The notes under the pieces: model-generated
Database searches by the model: none
What the model saw: the letters and a program-made list of their open reading frames with translations, nothing else
Told to the model about the DNA's origin: nothing
Translations under genes and position numbers: made by a program
Shown: in pieces, positions 1-6,694 of the stretch
Position numbering within the stretch: the first letter of the stretch is position 1
How the letters are laid out: the number at the start of each line of letters is the position of its first letter
Assembly (NCBI RefSeq): GCF_001457775.1
Contig: NZ_CYSG01000014.1
Coordinates: 1 to 64,000 of the forward strand
Direction: 5' to 3'
Length of the DNA: 64,000 nt
Source of the DNA: Phaeobacter sp. CECT 5382
GTDB lineage: Bacteria > Pseudomonadota > Alphaproteobacteria > Rhodobacterales > Rhodobacteraceae

Positions 1-66
1 CATATACTCCAGCTACCATGCTGGATTCACGAAATGAATCCCTCACCCGATTTGTACAACAAAGCC
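1..66. mobile_element. End of an IS5-type insertion sequence (continues left of the window)
   Basis: The last bases read GATTTGTACAACAAAGCC. Their reverse complement nearly matches the terminal inverted repeat of the IS5 relic starting at 4251 (GGCTTTGTTGCACAAATC). A short inverted repeat, GGATTCA and TGAATCC, lies just inside, and a related TGAATCC stretch occurs inside the right end of the 4.3-4.9 kb copy. I infer that an element of the same family lies mostly outside the window and interrupts the IS3 gene that follows. Confidence 0.6.
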
Positions 67-67
67 A

Positions 68-199
68 CGTGAAGCCCAAATCATCATCGAAAACTGGAGA
101 AAATACTACAATACCAAACGACCCCATAGTGCATTGGGCTACCGCCCACCTGCGCCAGAGACCATCATCCAGATGGACCAACGGCCAATCATGCACTAA
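68..199 (+). pseudogene. 3' fragment of an IS3-family transposase (orfB, rve integrase domain)
   Basis: From 71 the frame reads EAQIIIENWRKYYNTKRPHS followed by ALGYRPPAPE and a stop at 197-199. This is the typical C-terminus of IS3-family OrfB, including the RPHSALGY block close to the last catalytic Glu region. The sequence upstream of about 68 belongs to an IS5 end, so only about 43 codons remain. The fragment cannot be functional. The bases after the stop (CAAGTTGGACCACCCAAGTG) may be the remains of the IS3 right inverted repeat. Confidence 0.75.
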
Positions 200-258
200 C
201 TTTCAAGTTGGACCACCCAAGTGGCGCTGCTCAAGGGCTCCCCCAAGTCAGCCTAGGT

Positions 259-285
259 TTGACTTGGGTCAATGCGCATATGCGC
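259..285 (+). promoter_or_regulatory. Putative ArsR-type operator/promoter region
   Basis: A perfect 12-bp palindrome, GCGCATATGCGC, occupies 274-285. It is preceded by TTGAC at 259-263 and GTCAA at 268-272, which form a second small dyad, and TTGACT could serve as a -35 box. The palindrome lies about 40 bases before the regulator start, where an autoregulatory ArsR/SmtB operator would be expected. Assignment is by position and symmetry only; no good -10 was found. Confidence 0.4.
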
Positions 286-323
286 GTCTCGACATATTCC
301 CCACCATGAATGTGGAGATCTCT

Positions 324-612
324 ATGCGACAGATCATGCAAGCCCTGTGCGACCCGACCCGCCGCGCGGCTCTCGCTCCTCTCTGGAGTGGGGGAGTACT
401 GTGTTTGCGAACTGATGGCGCGACTGAATGTCAGCCAGAGTCGGATGTCGCGGCACATGAAGGCGTTGCGCGAAGCCGGGCCCGTGCTTGATCGGCGCGA
501 TGCGCAATGGGTGCGCTACATGCGGAACCCGGATCTCGCAAAAGAACATGCCGCAGTCATCGACGCGGTTCTGATTGCCGAAAGCGTTTTGGAGGGGAAG
601 AAAGTCGCATGA
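324..612 (+). pseudogene. ArsR-family metalloregulator with a one-base frameshift
   Basis: The N-terminus MRQIMQALCDPTRRAAL is in the frame of the ATG at 324, which has GGAG 8 bases upstream. The rest (EYCVCELMARLNVSQSRMSR, then a basic recognition region) is in the next frame and ends at 612. The two halves join into a normal winged-helix ArsR protein of about 97 residues if one G is added to the five-G run at 390-394. The CVC motif at the start of the DNA-binding helix is the metalloid-sensing site of ArsR. Its stop overlaps the start of the permease, so it would be the first gene of the operon. As sequenced the regulator is broken; a homopolymer sequencing error is the main alternative. 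Confidence 0.75.
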
Positions 613-1679
613 CCATCGAAACACATGACACAGCTACCGATACCCCGGCAGATCGCGGGCTGGACGACTGGCGATGGGTTCTCGGCGTCTCCCTTGCGGG
701 GCTAGTCCTCTATGTTCTGTATGGCCAGCTGATCCCCTTTTCCGAATGGGTCACCGGCTTGTTTCCGGTGGACCGGGAGAGCCATACAGGTGAAGCAATC
801 GCCTTTTTTGTCTATGACGTTCCCAAGGTGCTGATACTGCTGACCGGTATCGTCTTTGTGACCGGAGTTCTGCGAAGCTGGTTCAGCCCGGAAAAGACCC
901 GTGCGATTCTGGCCGGTAAGAGCCAGATCTGGGGCTACCCGCTGGCAGCCGCTCTGGGGGTACTGACACCGTTTTGTTCCTGCTCTTCGGTGCCGCTTTT
1001 TATCGGTTTCGTCTCTGCGGGCATTCCACTGGGCGTGACCTTTTCGTTTCTGATTGCAGGGCCGATGGTTGGGCCTGTGGGGCTTGGCTTGCTCTATGGC
1101 CTTGTTGGCTGGCAGATCGCCACGATCTATCTCGTCTTTGGTTTCAGCATCGCCACGGGTGCGGGGTTCGTCCTTGGTCGAATGGGTTTGGAACGCTATC
1201 TGCAAGACTGGGTCCGCGAATTGAACGCGGGGCCTGTCAGCGCCCTTCCAGAAGAGAGCCTGACGCTGGTTGATCGTCTCAGGATTGGCCTTGAACAGGT
1301 GCGCGAGATTGTCGGCAAGGTCTGGATCTGGGTACTGGTCGGCATCGGCATAGGAGCTGCGATCCACGGCTATGTGCCCGAAGAACTGATGCTGCGGATC
1401 ATGGGTGGTGAGGCCTGGTGGTCGGTTCCTGCGGCTGTTGTCGTCGGCGTGCCGATGTACACCAATGCGGCGGGGGTCATCCCCATTGTCGAAGCTCTCT
1501 TGGGCAAGGGCGCGGCACTCGGCACGACACTGGCTTTCATGATGTCGGTGATCGCGCTGTCGCTCCCTGAAATGATCATCCTCAAACAGGTCCTAACCCT
1601 GCGCTTGATCGCGATTTTTCTCGCAGTGGTCGCGTCCGGCATCCTCGCCACCGGCTTCCTGTTCAACGCCTTGCTATAA
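609..1679 (+). CDS. ArsP/DUF318-type permease
   Basis: Inner-membrane protein of 356 residues with about eight hydrophobic segments. It carries the family signature TPFCSCSSVPL at residues 120-130, where two cysteines sit in a membrane helix, and a second GxPxYTNAAGVIP block in the C-terminal half, as expected for the internally duplicated PF03773 (ArsP_1) fold. Characterised members export trivalent organoarsenicals; many others have unknown substrates. The ATG at 609 overlaps the stop of the arsR-like gene (ATGA). The next gene encodes a small CxxC protein, a pairing often seen with this family. Substrate is inferred from family and neighbours, not shown. Confidence 0.8.
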   Translation: MTIETHDTATDTPADRGLDDWRWVLGVSLAGLVLYVLYGQLIPFSEWVTGLFPVDRESHTGEAIAFFVYDVPKVLILLTGIVFVTGVLRSWFSPEKTRAILAGKSQIWGYPLAAALGVLTPFCSCSSVPLFIGFVSAGIPLGVTFSFLIAGPMVGPVGLGLLYGLVGWQIATIYLVFGFSIATGAGFVLGRMGLERYLQDWVRELNAGPVSALPEESLTLVDRLRIGLEQVREIVGKVWIWVLVGIGIGAAIHGYVPEELMLRIMGGEAWWSVPAAVVVGVPMYTNAAGVIPIVEALLGKGAALGTTLAFMMSVIALSLPEMIILKQVLTLRLIAIFLAVVASGILATGFLFNALL

Positions 1680-1746
1680 ACGGCGCTGCAGCGCGCGATT
1701 TTTGCCGCCCGGCAGGTCGACATCACACTTTGAAAGGCTATCCACA

Positions 1747-1983
1747 ATGAAAAACGTCAAAGTCTACGGCCCCGGCTGCAAACGCTGTGAAGCCACAGAA
1801 ACCATGGTCAAGGAAGTCGCCGCCAAGCTGGGCATGGAGGTCGCGGTCGAGAAGGTTTCTAACCCGCGCGAAATCGCCATGGCAGGGGTCATGTCGACGC
1901 CCGGTATTTCGGTCGACGGCAAGCTGGTCCATGCCGGTGGCCTGCCGGACGCGGCCAAACTCGAAGGCTGGCTCACAGCCTGA
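1747..1983 (+). CDS. Small thioredoxin-fold protein (redox-active disulfide protein family)
   Basis: A cytoplasmic protein of 78 residues. The N-terminal beta strand is followed by the redox motif C11-K-R-C14, and a TPG turn near residue 48 provides the cis-proline of the thioredoxin fold. Length and motif fit the minimal thioredoxins that accompany ArsP/DUF318 permeases. It starts 67 bases after the permease stop and is co-directional with the next gene, so it is probably in the same transcript. It may hand thiols or a thiol-bound ligand to the permease; that role is inference. Confidence 0.8.
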   Translation: MKNVKVYGPGCKRCEATETMVKEVAAKLGMEVAVEKVSNPREIAMAGVMSTPGISVDGKLVHAGGLPDAAKLEGWLTA

Positions 1984-2008
1984 TCGGAATTTTCTGGGAG
2001 GAAAACAC

Positions 2009-2932
2009 TTGAAGATCAAATTGATAATCGCAGCGCTGTTGGCACTGCCGGGCCTTGCGATGGCCGAAAACCTGACCGGCAGTCTGACGGTACAGCCCGT
2101 CACTGACAATGTCTGGGCCATCGTCGGCGAAACCGCGCAACGTAGTCCGGCCAATCTTGCCAATAACGCAACCTTCGGTCTGGTTGTGACGCAGGATGGG
2201 GCCGTGCTCGTGGATCCTGGTGGGTCGTGGCAAGGGGCGGAGGCGCTGCATGAGGTGGTCCGCAGTGTCACCGATCAGTCCGTCGCTTACGTCATCAACA
2301 CAGGCGGGCAGGATCACCGCTGGCTCGGCAATGGCTACTGGCAGGCCCAGGGGGCGACCGTGATTGCATCTGATGCGGCGGTCGAAGATCACCACGCCCG
2401 CGCCTCACAACACCTGAGCGCTCTGGCACATTTTCTGGGCGATGGGCTGGATGGGACCGAGCCTGCCTATGCCGATGTTACTTTCGCAAACGACTATCAG
2501 CTCGACGTCGGAGGTTTCAGCTTTGAAATCATCCATCGTGGACCGGCGCACACGCTTGGTGACAGTTTTGTCTGGCTGGAAGCGCGCGATGTGATGTTTA
2601 CCGGCGATATCGTCTATGTGGACCGTCTTCTGGGGAATGGGCCCGCGCGCGACACGGATAGCTGGATCTCGGTATTCGACGCGATGGCAGCATTAAAACC
2701 TGCGCATATCGTACCCGGGCATGGACCCGCCACTAATCTGGCCACGGCGCGGCGCGACACCTACGACTATCTGGTCAACCTGCGCACACAAATCGGCGCG
2801 CTGATCGAAGATGGCGGTGATATCATTGACGCTCCAAAGATTGACCAGTCCGCATGGGCTCATCTGGCGCAGTTCGATGCATTGGCGGGCCGCAATGCTC
2901 AAGCCACCTATGAAGAGATGGAGTGGGAATAA
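2009..2932 (+). CDS. Secreted metallo-beta-lactamase-fold protein with altered first zinc motif
   Basis: A protein of 307 residues with a clear signal peptide (first 19 residues, ending GLAMA). The start is TTG, preceded by GGGAGG at a spacing of about 7. The body has the MBL layout: a DPGG turn, a later His in HRGPAHTLGD, an Asp in FTGDIVY and a final His in PGHGP. The usual HxHxDH motif is replaced by NTGGQDHRWLGN, so the first two zinc-binding histidines are missing while the DH pair remains. Relatives include periplasmic SoxH-like and quinoprotein-relay hydrolases. It may bind one metal or have lost hydrolase activity. It ends at a strong hairpin that closes the permease operon. Confidence 0.75.
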   Translation: MKIKLIIAALLALPGLAMAENLTGSLTVQPVTDNVWAIVGETAQRSPANLANNATFGLVVTQDGAVLVDPGGSWQGAEALHEVVRSVTDQSVAYVINTGGQDHRWLGNGYWQAQGATVIASDAAVEDHHARASQHLSALAHFLGDGLDGTEPAYADVTFANDYQLDVGGFSFEIIHRGPAHTLGDSFVWLEARDVMFTGDIVYVDRLLGNGPARDTDSWISVFDAMAALKPAHIVPGHGPATNLATARRDTYDYLVNLRTQIGALIEDGGDIIDAPKIDQSAWAHLAQFDALAGRNAQATYEEMEWE

Positions 2933-2966
2933 GAGGCGCAGGCTGCTTAGCCAGCCTGCGCCTCTT
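2931..2966 (+). terminator. Strong hairpin terminator after the MBL gene
   Basis: A 15-bp perfect stem (2931-2945 with 2952-2966) encloses a 6-base loop, CTTAGC, and overlaps the stop codon of the MBL gene. There is no long T run, so termination may be partly structural. Confidence 0.7.
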
Positions 2967-3034
2967 CTCGATTGGGTCGCGATGCAAATCGCCCGCTGGG
3001 TGCCATAGTAAAGGGAAGCACGCCTTTAGGTGAT

Positions 3035-3071
3035 CTCGGGGGCAAATCTGTAAAAGCTTAGGTCCCCCGAG
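3035..3071 (-). terminator. Inverted repeat downstream of the RDD gene
   Basis: CTCGGGGG at 3035-3042 pairs with CCCCCGAG at 3064-3071 across a 21-base loop, 14 bases past the stop of the RDD gene on the minus strand. No T run follows, so termination is only likely. Confidence 0.4.
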
Positions 3072-3084
3072 CACACAAGGGCAA

Positions 3085-3516
3085 TCAAGCCCGACGGTTG
3101 AGCATGGCGGTGCCCAGCAATGCGTCACTCAAACCTTGTCCTCGAGCAGTGGTCAGCATCATGATGATGGAAATCACCTGCAGAACCGGCACAGCCAGGG
3201 ACAGGGTGTAGCCTGCAGTGTGCAGCGTGGCCTGAGCCGTATCCAGGCGTTGCCCGGAGAGGTTTCGCAACTCCAGCCCTGCAAACCGCATCCCCCATGT
3301 GGCGGAGCCATTCGCGATCGTGACGGTTCGGTAGACAAAGCCAACCACCAGATACAGAAGCGGCCAGATAAACAAGCCGAGAAAACCGGTCAGGGGGATT
3401 GCCAACAGACACAAGGCCACAATGACGATACTGTCCAACCCCCAGGCTATCAGCCGTTTGAAGGCAACCGAGGCGTAGAATTCGGCCTGATAGTCAGGGT
3501 CTGGCAGGGCGTTCAT
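3085..3516 (-). CDS. RDD family membrane protein
   Basis: An inner-membrane protein of 143 residues with the RDD layout. The N-terminal FKRLIAWGLDSIV block has the Arg and Asp that name the family, followed by two hydrophobic helices. A central GSATWGMRFAGLE segment and a third hydrophobic segment near the C-terminus complete it. Some RDD proteins are Na+/H+ antiporter-like but most have no known function. It lies 114 bases downstream of the DUF2852 gene on the same strand and could share its transcript. Confidence 0.8.
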   Translation of the reverse strand: MNALPDPDYQAEFYASVAFKRLIAWGLDSIVIVALCLLAIPLTGFLGLFIWPLLYLVVGFVYRTVTIANGSATWGMRFAGLELRNLSGQRLDTAQATLHTAGYTLSLAVPVLQVISIIMMLTTARGQGLSDALLGTAMLNRRA

Positions 3517-3630
3517 CGGCGGGGGTCCTTGTTTTGTGGGGGGGTTGGGAAGTTATGGGGGAGACTGGACAGACTGGACAGGTCGACCCTCCCCGTCCAG
3601 TCGGACGAAGAGGGCTCGAGGTCATCAAGA

Positions 3631-4080
3631 CTAGTGGGCCTTGGCAGCTGCCTCAGCTTCTTCGGCGGATTCATCGGCTTCAGGGGCGGCGCTGCGTTCA
3701 TCCATGAACTCGTCGAATTCGGCCTTGTCTTTAGCGTCACGCAGGCGCTGCAGGAAGGTCTCAAAATCGTTCTGCTCCTGTTCAAGACGGCGCAACGTGT
3801 CTTCTTTGTAGGCGTCAAATGCGGAATTCCCAGAGGGTTTCATTGCGGACATGCCGTGGCGAGCCCAGGGTTTCCAGCTGTGGGTGCGGCAGGATTTATT
3901 GAACATGCGTTTGCTCCAGATCATGTAGAAAAGAAGGGCGAGGCCGATTGGCCAGAAAAAGACAAAGCCAAGAACCATGGCGGCAATCCAGGCGCCTTTG
4001 CCTCTTTGGTCCAGCCAAGCTTCACTGCGGGTGAACCAGCCTTGATGGCTGGAGGAGGCAGGTGAGGTCACAGCGGTCAT
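3631..4080 (-). CDS. DUF2852 family membrane protein
   Basis: A 149-residue protein with one or two membrane helices (about residues 30-55), a conserved KRMFN-x-SCRTHSWKPW block after the helix, and a charged, coiled-coil-prone C-terminal half rich in Glu and Lys (YKEDTLRRLEQEQNDFETFL). This matches DUF2852, which is common in Rhizobiales and Rhodobacterales and has no known function. GGAG is placed 8-9 bases before the ATG. Two copies of a 17-bp dyad lie upstream, so the gene is probably under a specific regulator. Confidence 0.8.
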   Translation of the reverse strand: MTAVTSPASSSHQGWFTRSEAWLDQRGKGAWIAAMVLGFVFFWPIGLALLFYMIWSKRMFNKSCRTHSWKPWARHGMSAMKPSGNSAFDAYKEDTLRRLEQEQNDFETFLQRLRDAKDKAEFDEFMDERSAAPEADESAEEAEAAAKAH

Positions 4081-4104
4081 ATTGTGTCTCCAGGTTTGAG
4101 TGAA

Positions 4105-4180
4105 TGTAAATGTTGTTCACATTACTGGATATCGGTGTGGCGGGTCTCCTCTTCAAGTATCTATGTAAATCTTTTTCACA
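4105..4180 (-). promoter_or_regulatory. Two copies of a TGTAAA-N5-TTCACA operator upstream of the DUF2852 gene
   Basis: The sequence TGTAAA-TGTTG-TTCACA (4105-4121) and the sequence TGTAAA-TCTTT-TTCACA (4164-4180) share both half-sites and the 5-base spacer length; the flanking ATT on the right is also shared. Their centres are 59 bases apart. They lie in an AT-rich stretch 25-100 bases before the DUF2852 start. The regulator is unknown; the dyad type suggests a dimeric HTH repressor or activator. Confidence 0.6.
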
Positions 4181-4250
4181 TTATTCGTTTTACGTATTCT
4201 TTTTGTTGGAATATCTGCGAATGCCTCTGCGTGTGATTTAGCTGTAGCGG

Positions 4251-4946
4251 GGCTTTGTTGCACAAATCAGGGTTTGGACGTGCTTCCCCTTACCCCAGCC
4301 GGACTTAGCCTACAGGTTCCGTGACAGGTATACCAAGGGCGGTGTAGCGGTTCAGCACCGCGAAGCGGATTTGAATTTCGGCAACCTGCCGATCAAAATC
4401 CCTCGCCATCAACGATTGGCCGAGTAATTTTATACAATGCATCCACTGACCGGCAGGTGATGCCTGCATCACCGAGAGGGGGCCTTCACCTTCGGCTTTG
4501 ATGCCTGTGCTGTCGATGAGGAGGTTCAGCGGTCCCGAGGAACCGCGATATGATAGGTTTACGTTCAGTGTCGTCTGGGTCTTCTGGCGACGGCATAAAG
4601 TGCTGAAATCGGGCACCACCCAATCCAAGCCAACCAACCGTAGCAGGCTCTGGACAAGCCCATTTGTTTGGCGCAGCGGCATGCCGAACAGTACTTTCAT
4701 GGTCAGACAAGTTTGGATAGCCGCGTCACTGAATTGCCGTTGACGCCCCCGCTTGCCGCTTGAGGGCGGCGTCCAAACCATCTCGGGATCAAACCAGATC
4801 GACAACGACCCGCGCTGCTTCAAGCTGTCATTGTACGACGACCAATTCTTGGTCTTGTATTTCGTAGGTGCACAGCTGCCCATGCCTTCAGCTATCACGC
4901 TGGTTTCATACAGTGAATCCTATCAACCCATTTGTGCAACGATGCC
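4251..4946 (-). mobile_element. IS5-family element with an internally deleted transposase
   Basis: The left end GGCTTTGTTGCACAAATC (4251-4268) is an imperfect inverted repeat of the right end, whose reverse complement is GGCATCGTTGCACAAATGG (to 4946). The element is about 700 bp, shorter than full IS5-type elements of over 1 kb, because the middle of the transposase is missing. It is therefore non-autonomous. Target-site duplication could not be assigned with confidence. Confidence 0.75.
4305..4898 (-). pseudogene. IS5-family transposase lacking its catalytic core
   Basis: The N-terminal part (KYKTKNWSSYNDSLKQRGSL, then PLRQTNGLVQSLLRLVGLDW and DFSTLCRRQKT) and the first DDE region (LLIDSTGIK) are recognisable. 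The frame then passes through about 15 foreign residues and resumes with the family's C-terminal block (CIKLLGQSLMARDFDRQVAE). Roughly the central third of a normal transposase, including the second Asp and the catalytic Glu, is absent. The reading frame stays open, so a short inactive protein could still be made. Confidence 0.8.
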
Positions 4947-4965
4947 TCGCTCATCCGTCCGAACC

Positions 4966-5208
4966 TCATCCCAGCAAGTAGGGATTGGTGAAGGTGTCGC
5001 CATCCCAGATGCCATCCGCCGCGTGGGCCGCAGCGTGCTGAGCTAGGTCGAGCGCATCCATCTCGGCATAGCTGCGCCCGGAAACGGTCAGATCCACAAT
5101 ATAAGCGCGCTCCAGAACTAGGGATGGGCCGGGCTGATTGTATCCACCCCAAGGCACTGTACGCAGGCGCGACCATGACCGGAATGCTCTGTTTTGCGTT
5201 TTTTTCAA
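4966..5208 (-). CDS. Unrecognised short reading frame beside the IS5 relic
   Basis: Encodes up to 80 residues with a protein-like composition (RLRTVPWGGYNQPGPSLVLE, then AEMDALDLAQHAAAHAADGI). I do not recognise the family. It lies immediately outside the IS5 right end and its 5' side abuts the rpoE promoter, so it may be the leftover end of a larger gene cut by rearrangement. No convincing ribosome-binding site was found. It could also be a chance frame. Confidence 0.25.
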   Translation of the reverse strand: MKKTQNRAFRSWSRLRTVPWGGYNQPGPSLVLERAYIVDLTVSGRSYAEMDALDLAQHAAAHAADGIWDGDTFTNPYLLG

Positions 5209-5216
5209 TTTTCTAG

Positions 5217-5245
5217 TGATCCAAAATTTGCCCTCATCCGTAATT
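5217..5245 (+). promoter_or_regulatory. RpoE (ECF11)-type promoter of rpoE-chrR
   Basis: TGATCC at 5217-5222 is followed by exactly 18 bases and TAATT at 5241-5245. The group's known RpoE consensus from Rhodobacter sphaeroides is TGATCC-N18-TAAGA. The same -35 with 18-base spacing recurs at both neighbouring operons, which supports autoregulation of the sigma factor. Confidence 0.8.
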
Positions 5246-5250
5246 TGATT

Positions 5251-5880
5251 ATGATCACAACAACCTTAGCCCCTCCCCCTGTAGGCCGTCGGTATCATCG
5301 GCCACCAAAAACTGGATCTACTGTGCTGCAAGAACAGCAGAAAACGTCTCAACTGACGGTTTGGCTTGTTGCGGTCAGGGACCAGCGAGACCGAGCTGCC
5401 TTTGGTGAGCTGTTTGATTACTTTGCGCCGCGTCTGAAAGGATTTGTGATGCGCAACGGCAATGGTTCTGCACAGGCTGAAGAGATCGTTCAAGATGTCA
5501 TGCTGACCGTTTGGCGCAAGGCTTCGTTGTTCGATCCCCACCGTGCCCAGGCCTCGGCCTGGATTTATCAAATCGCCCGTAACAGGCAGATTGATATTGT
5601 TCGGAAAGAAAACCGACCTATACCCGAGGAATTGGCCCACGATCCTGGCTCTGAAGCCGATGCCAGTCAAATCCTCGCGTTTGATCAAGAAGCCAAGCAA
5701 TTAAAAGCTGCAATTGAACAGCTTCAGCCAGACCAAAAAGAAATGATCGAGAAGGCCTACCTTGGTGATCTTACACACAAGGAGATTAGTGTTCAAACCG
5801 GCCTGCCACTTGGCACTGTGAAATCACGCATTCGGCTGGGACTTCGCCGATTGCGAAAAGAGTTGAAGGGGTTGCGCTAG
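5251..5880 (+). CDS. rpoE: ECF sigma factor RpoE (singlet-oxygen response type)
   Basis: A cytoplasmic sigma factor of up to 209 residues. Sigma-2 is marked by FGELFDYFAPRLKGF and AEEIVQDVMLTVWRKASLFD, and sigma-4 by LTHKEISVQTGLPLGTVKSR. The adjacent zinc/cupin anti-sigma factor identifies it as the ECF11 RpoE of the R. sphaeroides type, released by ChrR on exposure to singlet oxygen. The ATG at 5251 lies 5 bases after the -10 and would make a leaderless message; a GTG at 5323 gives a protein closer to the family's usual length and is the main alternative. The stop is directly followed by the chrR ATG. Confidence 0.9.
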   Translation: MITTTLAPPPVGRRYHRPPKTGSTVLQEQQKTSQLTVWLVAVRDQRDRAAFGELFDYFAPRLKGFVMRNGNGSAQAEEIVQDVMLTVWRKASLFDPHRAQASAWIYQIARNRQIDIVRKENRPIPEELAHDPGSEADASQILAFDQEAKQLKAAIEQLQPDQKEMIEKAYLGDLTHKEISVQTGLPLGTVKSRIRLGLRRLRKELKGLR

Positions 5881-6516
5881 ATGTCTGCGATCACACATCA
5901 CATCCCGGATGCCATGATGGCCGCCTATGTCTCGGGAACCTTGCCACACCCATTTGCAGTGGTAGTTGCCGCCCATGTTTCGCTCTGCGCCGAGTGCAAC
6001 GCCTCTCTTGGGGCGCATCAAGCCGTCGGTGGTGCATTGCTTGAAGGGGCCGATCATATGGCGGTGTCCTCTGGACTGAAAACTGATTTGATGGCGATGC
6101 TGGACGCACCCACCCGGCCCGAACCCGTCTATGATGCGCAAGGCTGCTATCCCGGCCCAGTCATGGCGGCGCTCAAAGGCAAACCACCCCGCTGGAAGCC
6201 GCTTGGAATGGGCGTCAAGCAAAGCATCCTGTCTGAATCCCACGGCGGATCTGTGCGCCTGCTCTATATCCCTGCTGGGCAAGCGGTTCCGGATCATAGC
6301 CACAATGGCCTTGAACTGACGCTGGTCCTGCAAGGGAGCTTTAGCGATGAAACCGGACGCTTTGGCGTCGGTGATGTTGAAATTGGCGACGAAGATCTGG
6401 AACATACGCCGATTGCCGATGCCGGGGACGCTTGCATTTGCCTTGCTGCAACGGATGCGCCCCTGCGGTTTAACGCTTTCCTGCCGCGACTTTTGCAACC
6501 TATTTTTCGCATCTAG
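5881..6516 (+). CDS. chrR: Anti-sigma factor ChrR (zinc-binding domain plus cupin)
   Basis: A cytoplasmic anti-sigma factor of 211 residues. The N-terminal zinc anti-sigma domain has H6/H7, H32 and C36-x2-C39, in register with the zinc ligands of R. sphaeroides ChrR. The C-terminal cupin-like domain keeps the metal ligands H139, H141, E145 and H175 (PDHSHNGLE and DLEHTP). In the model system the N-domain holds RpoE and the cupin domain is needed for the singlet-oxygen response. It starts at the base after the rpoE stop, so the two proteins are made together, and the operon ends at the hairpin at 6541. Confidence 0.92.
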   Translation: MSAITHHIPDAMMAAYVSGTLPHPFAVVVAAHVSLCAECNASLGAHQAVGGALLEGADHMAVSSGLKTDLMAMLDAPTRPEPVYDAQGCYPGPVMAALKGKPPRWKPLGMGVKQSILSESHGGSVRLLYIPAGQAVPDHSHNGLELTLVLQGSFSDETGRFGVGDVEIGDEDLEHTPIADAGDACICLAATDAPLRFNAFLPRLLQPIFRI

Positions 6517-6540
6517 CGACGGGCTGAACTCCACGTCGAC

Positions 6541-6569
6541 AAAGACCCGCAACCTGCGGGTCTTTTTTT
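6541..6569 (+). terminator. Rho-independent terminator of rpoE-chrR
   Basis: A 10-bp stem, AAAGACCCGC with GCGGGTCTTT, a 5-base loop and a run of seven T from 6563. Confidence 0.9.
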
Positions 6570-6694
6570 GTTAAACCCTTATAATAAATAACATTTCCGT
6601 GATCTCGAAATCCGCACCACGCCCCGAAACGTATCCTTTGTACGAACCTAAACTGCTAAGGGTGATACGCCCACAACGTCCAAGGAGACAGATT

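Noticed and set aside
2009-2932. Beta-lactamase resistance gene
   Set aside because: The fold is metallo-beta-lactamase but the zinc motif is incomplete and the sequence resembles SoxH-like periplasmic proteins, not antibiotic-hydrolysing enzymes.
6631-6661. Possible RpoE-type promoter before the fasciclin gene (GTATCC...TAAGG)
   Set aside because: Two mismatches in the -35 and a spacer of 20 rather than 18 bases, so it is not comparable with the other three.
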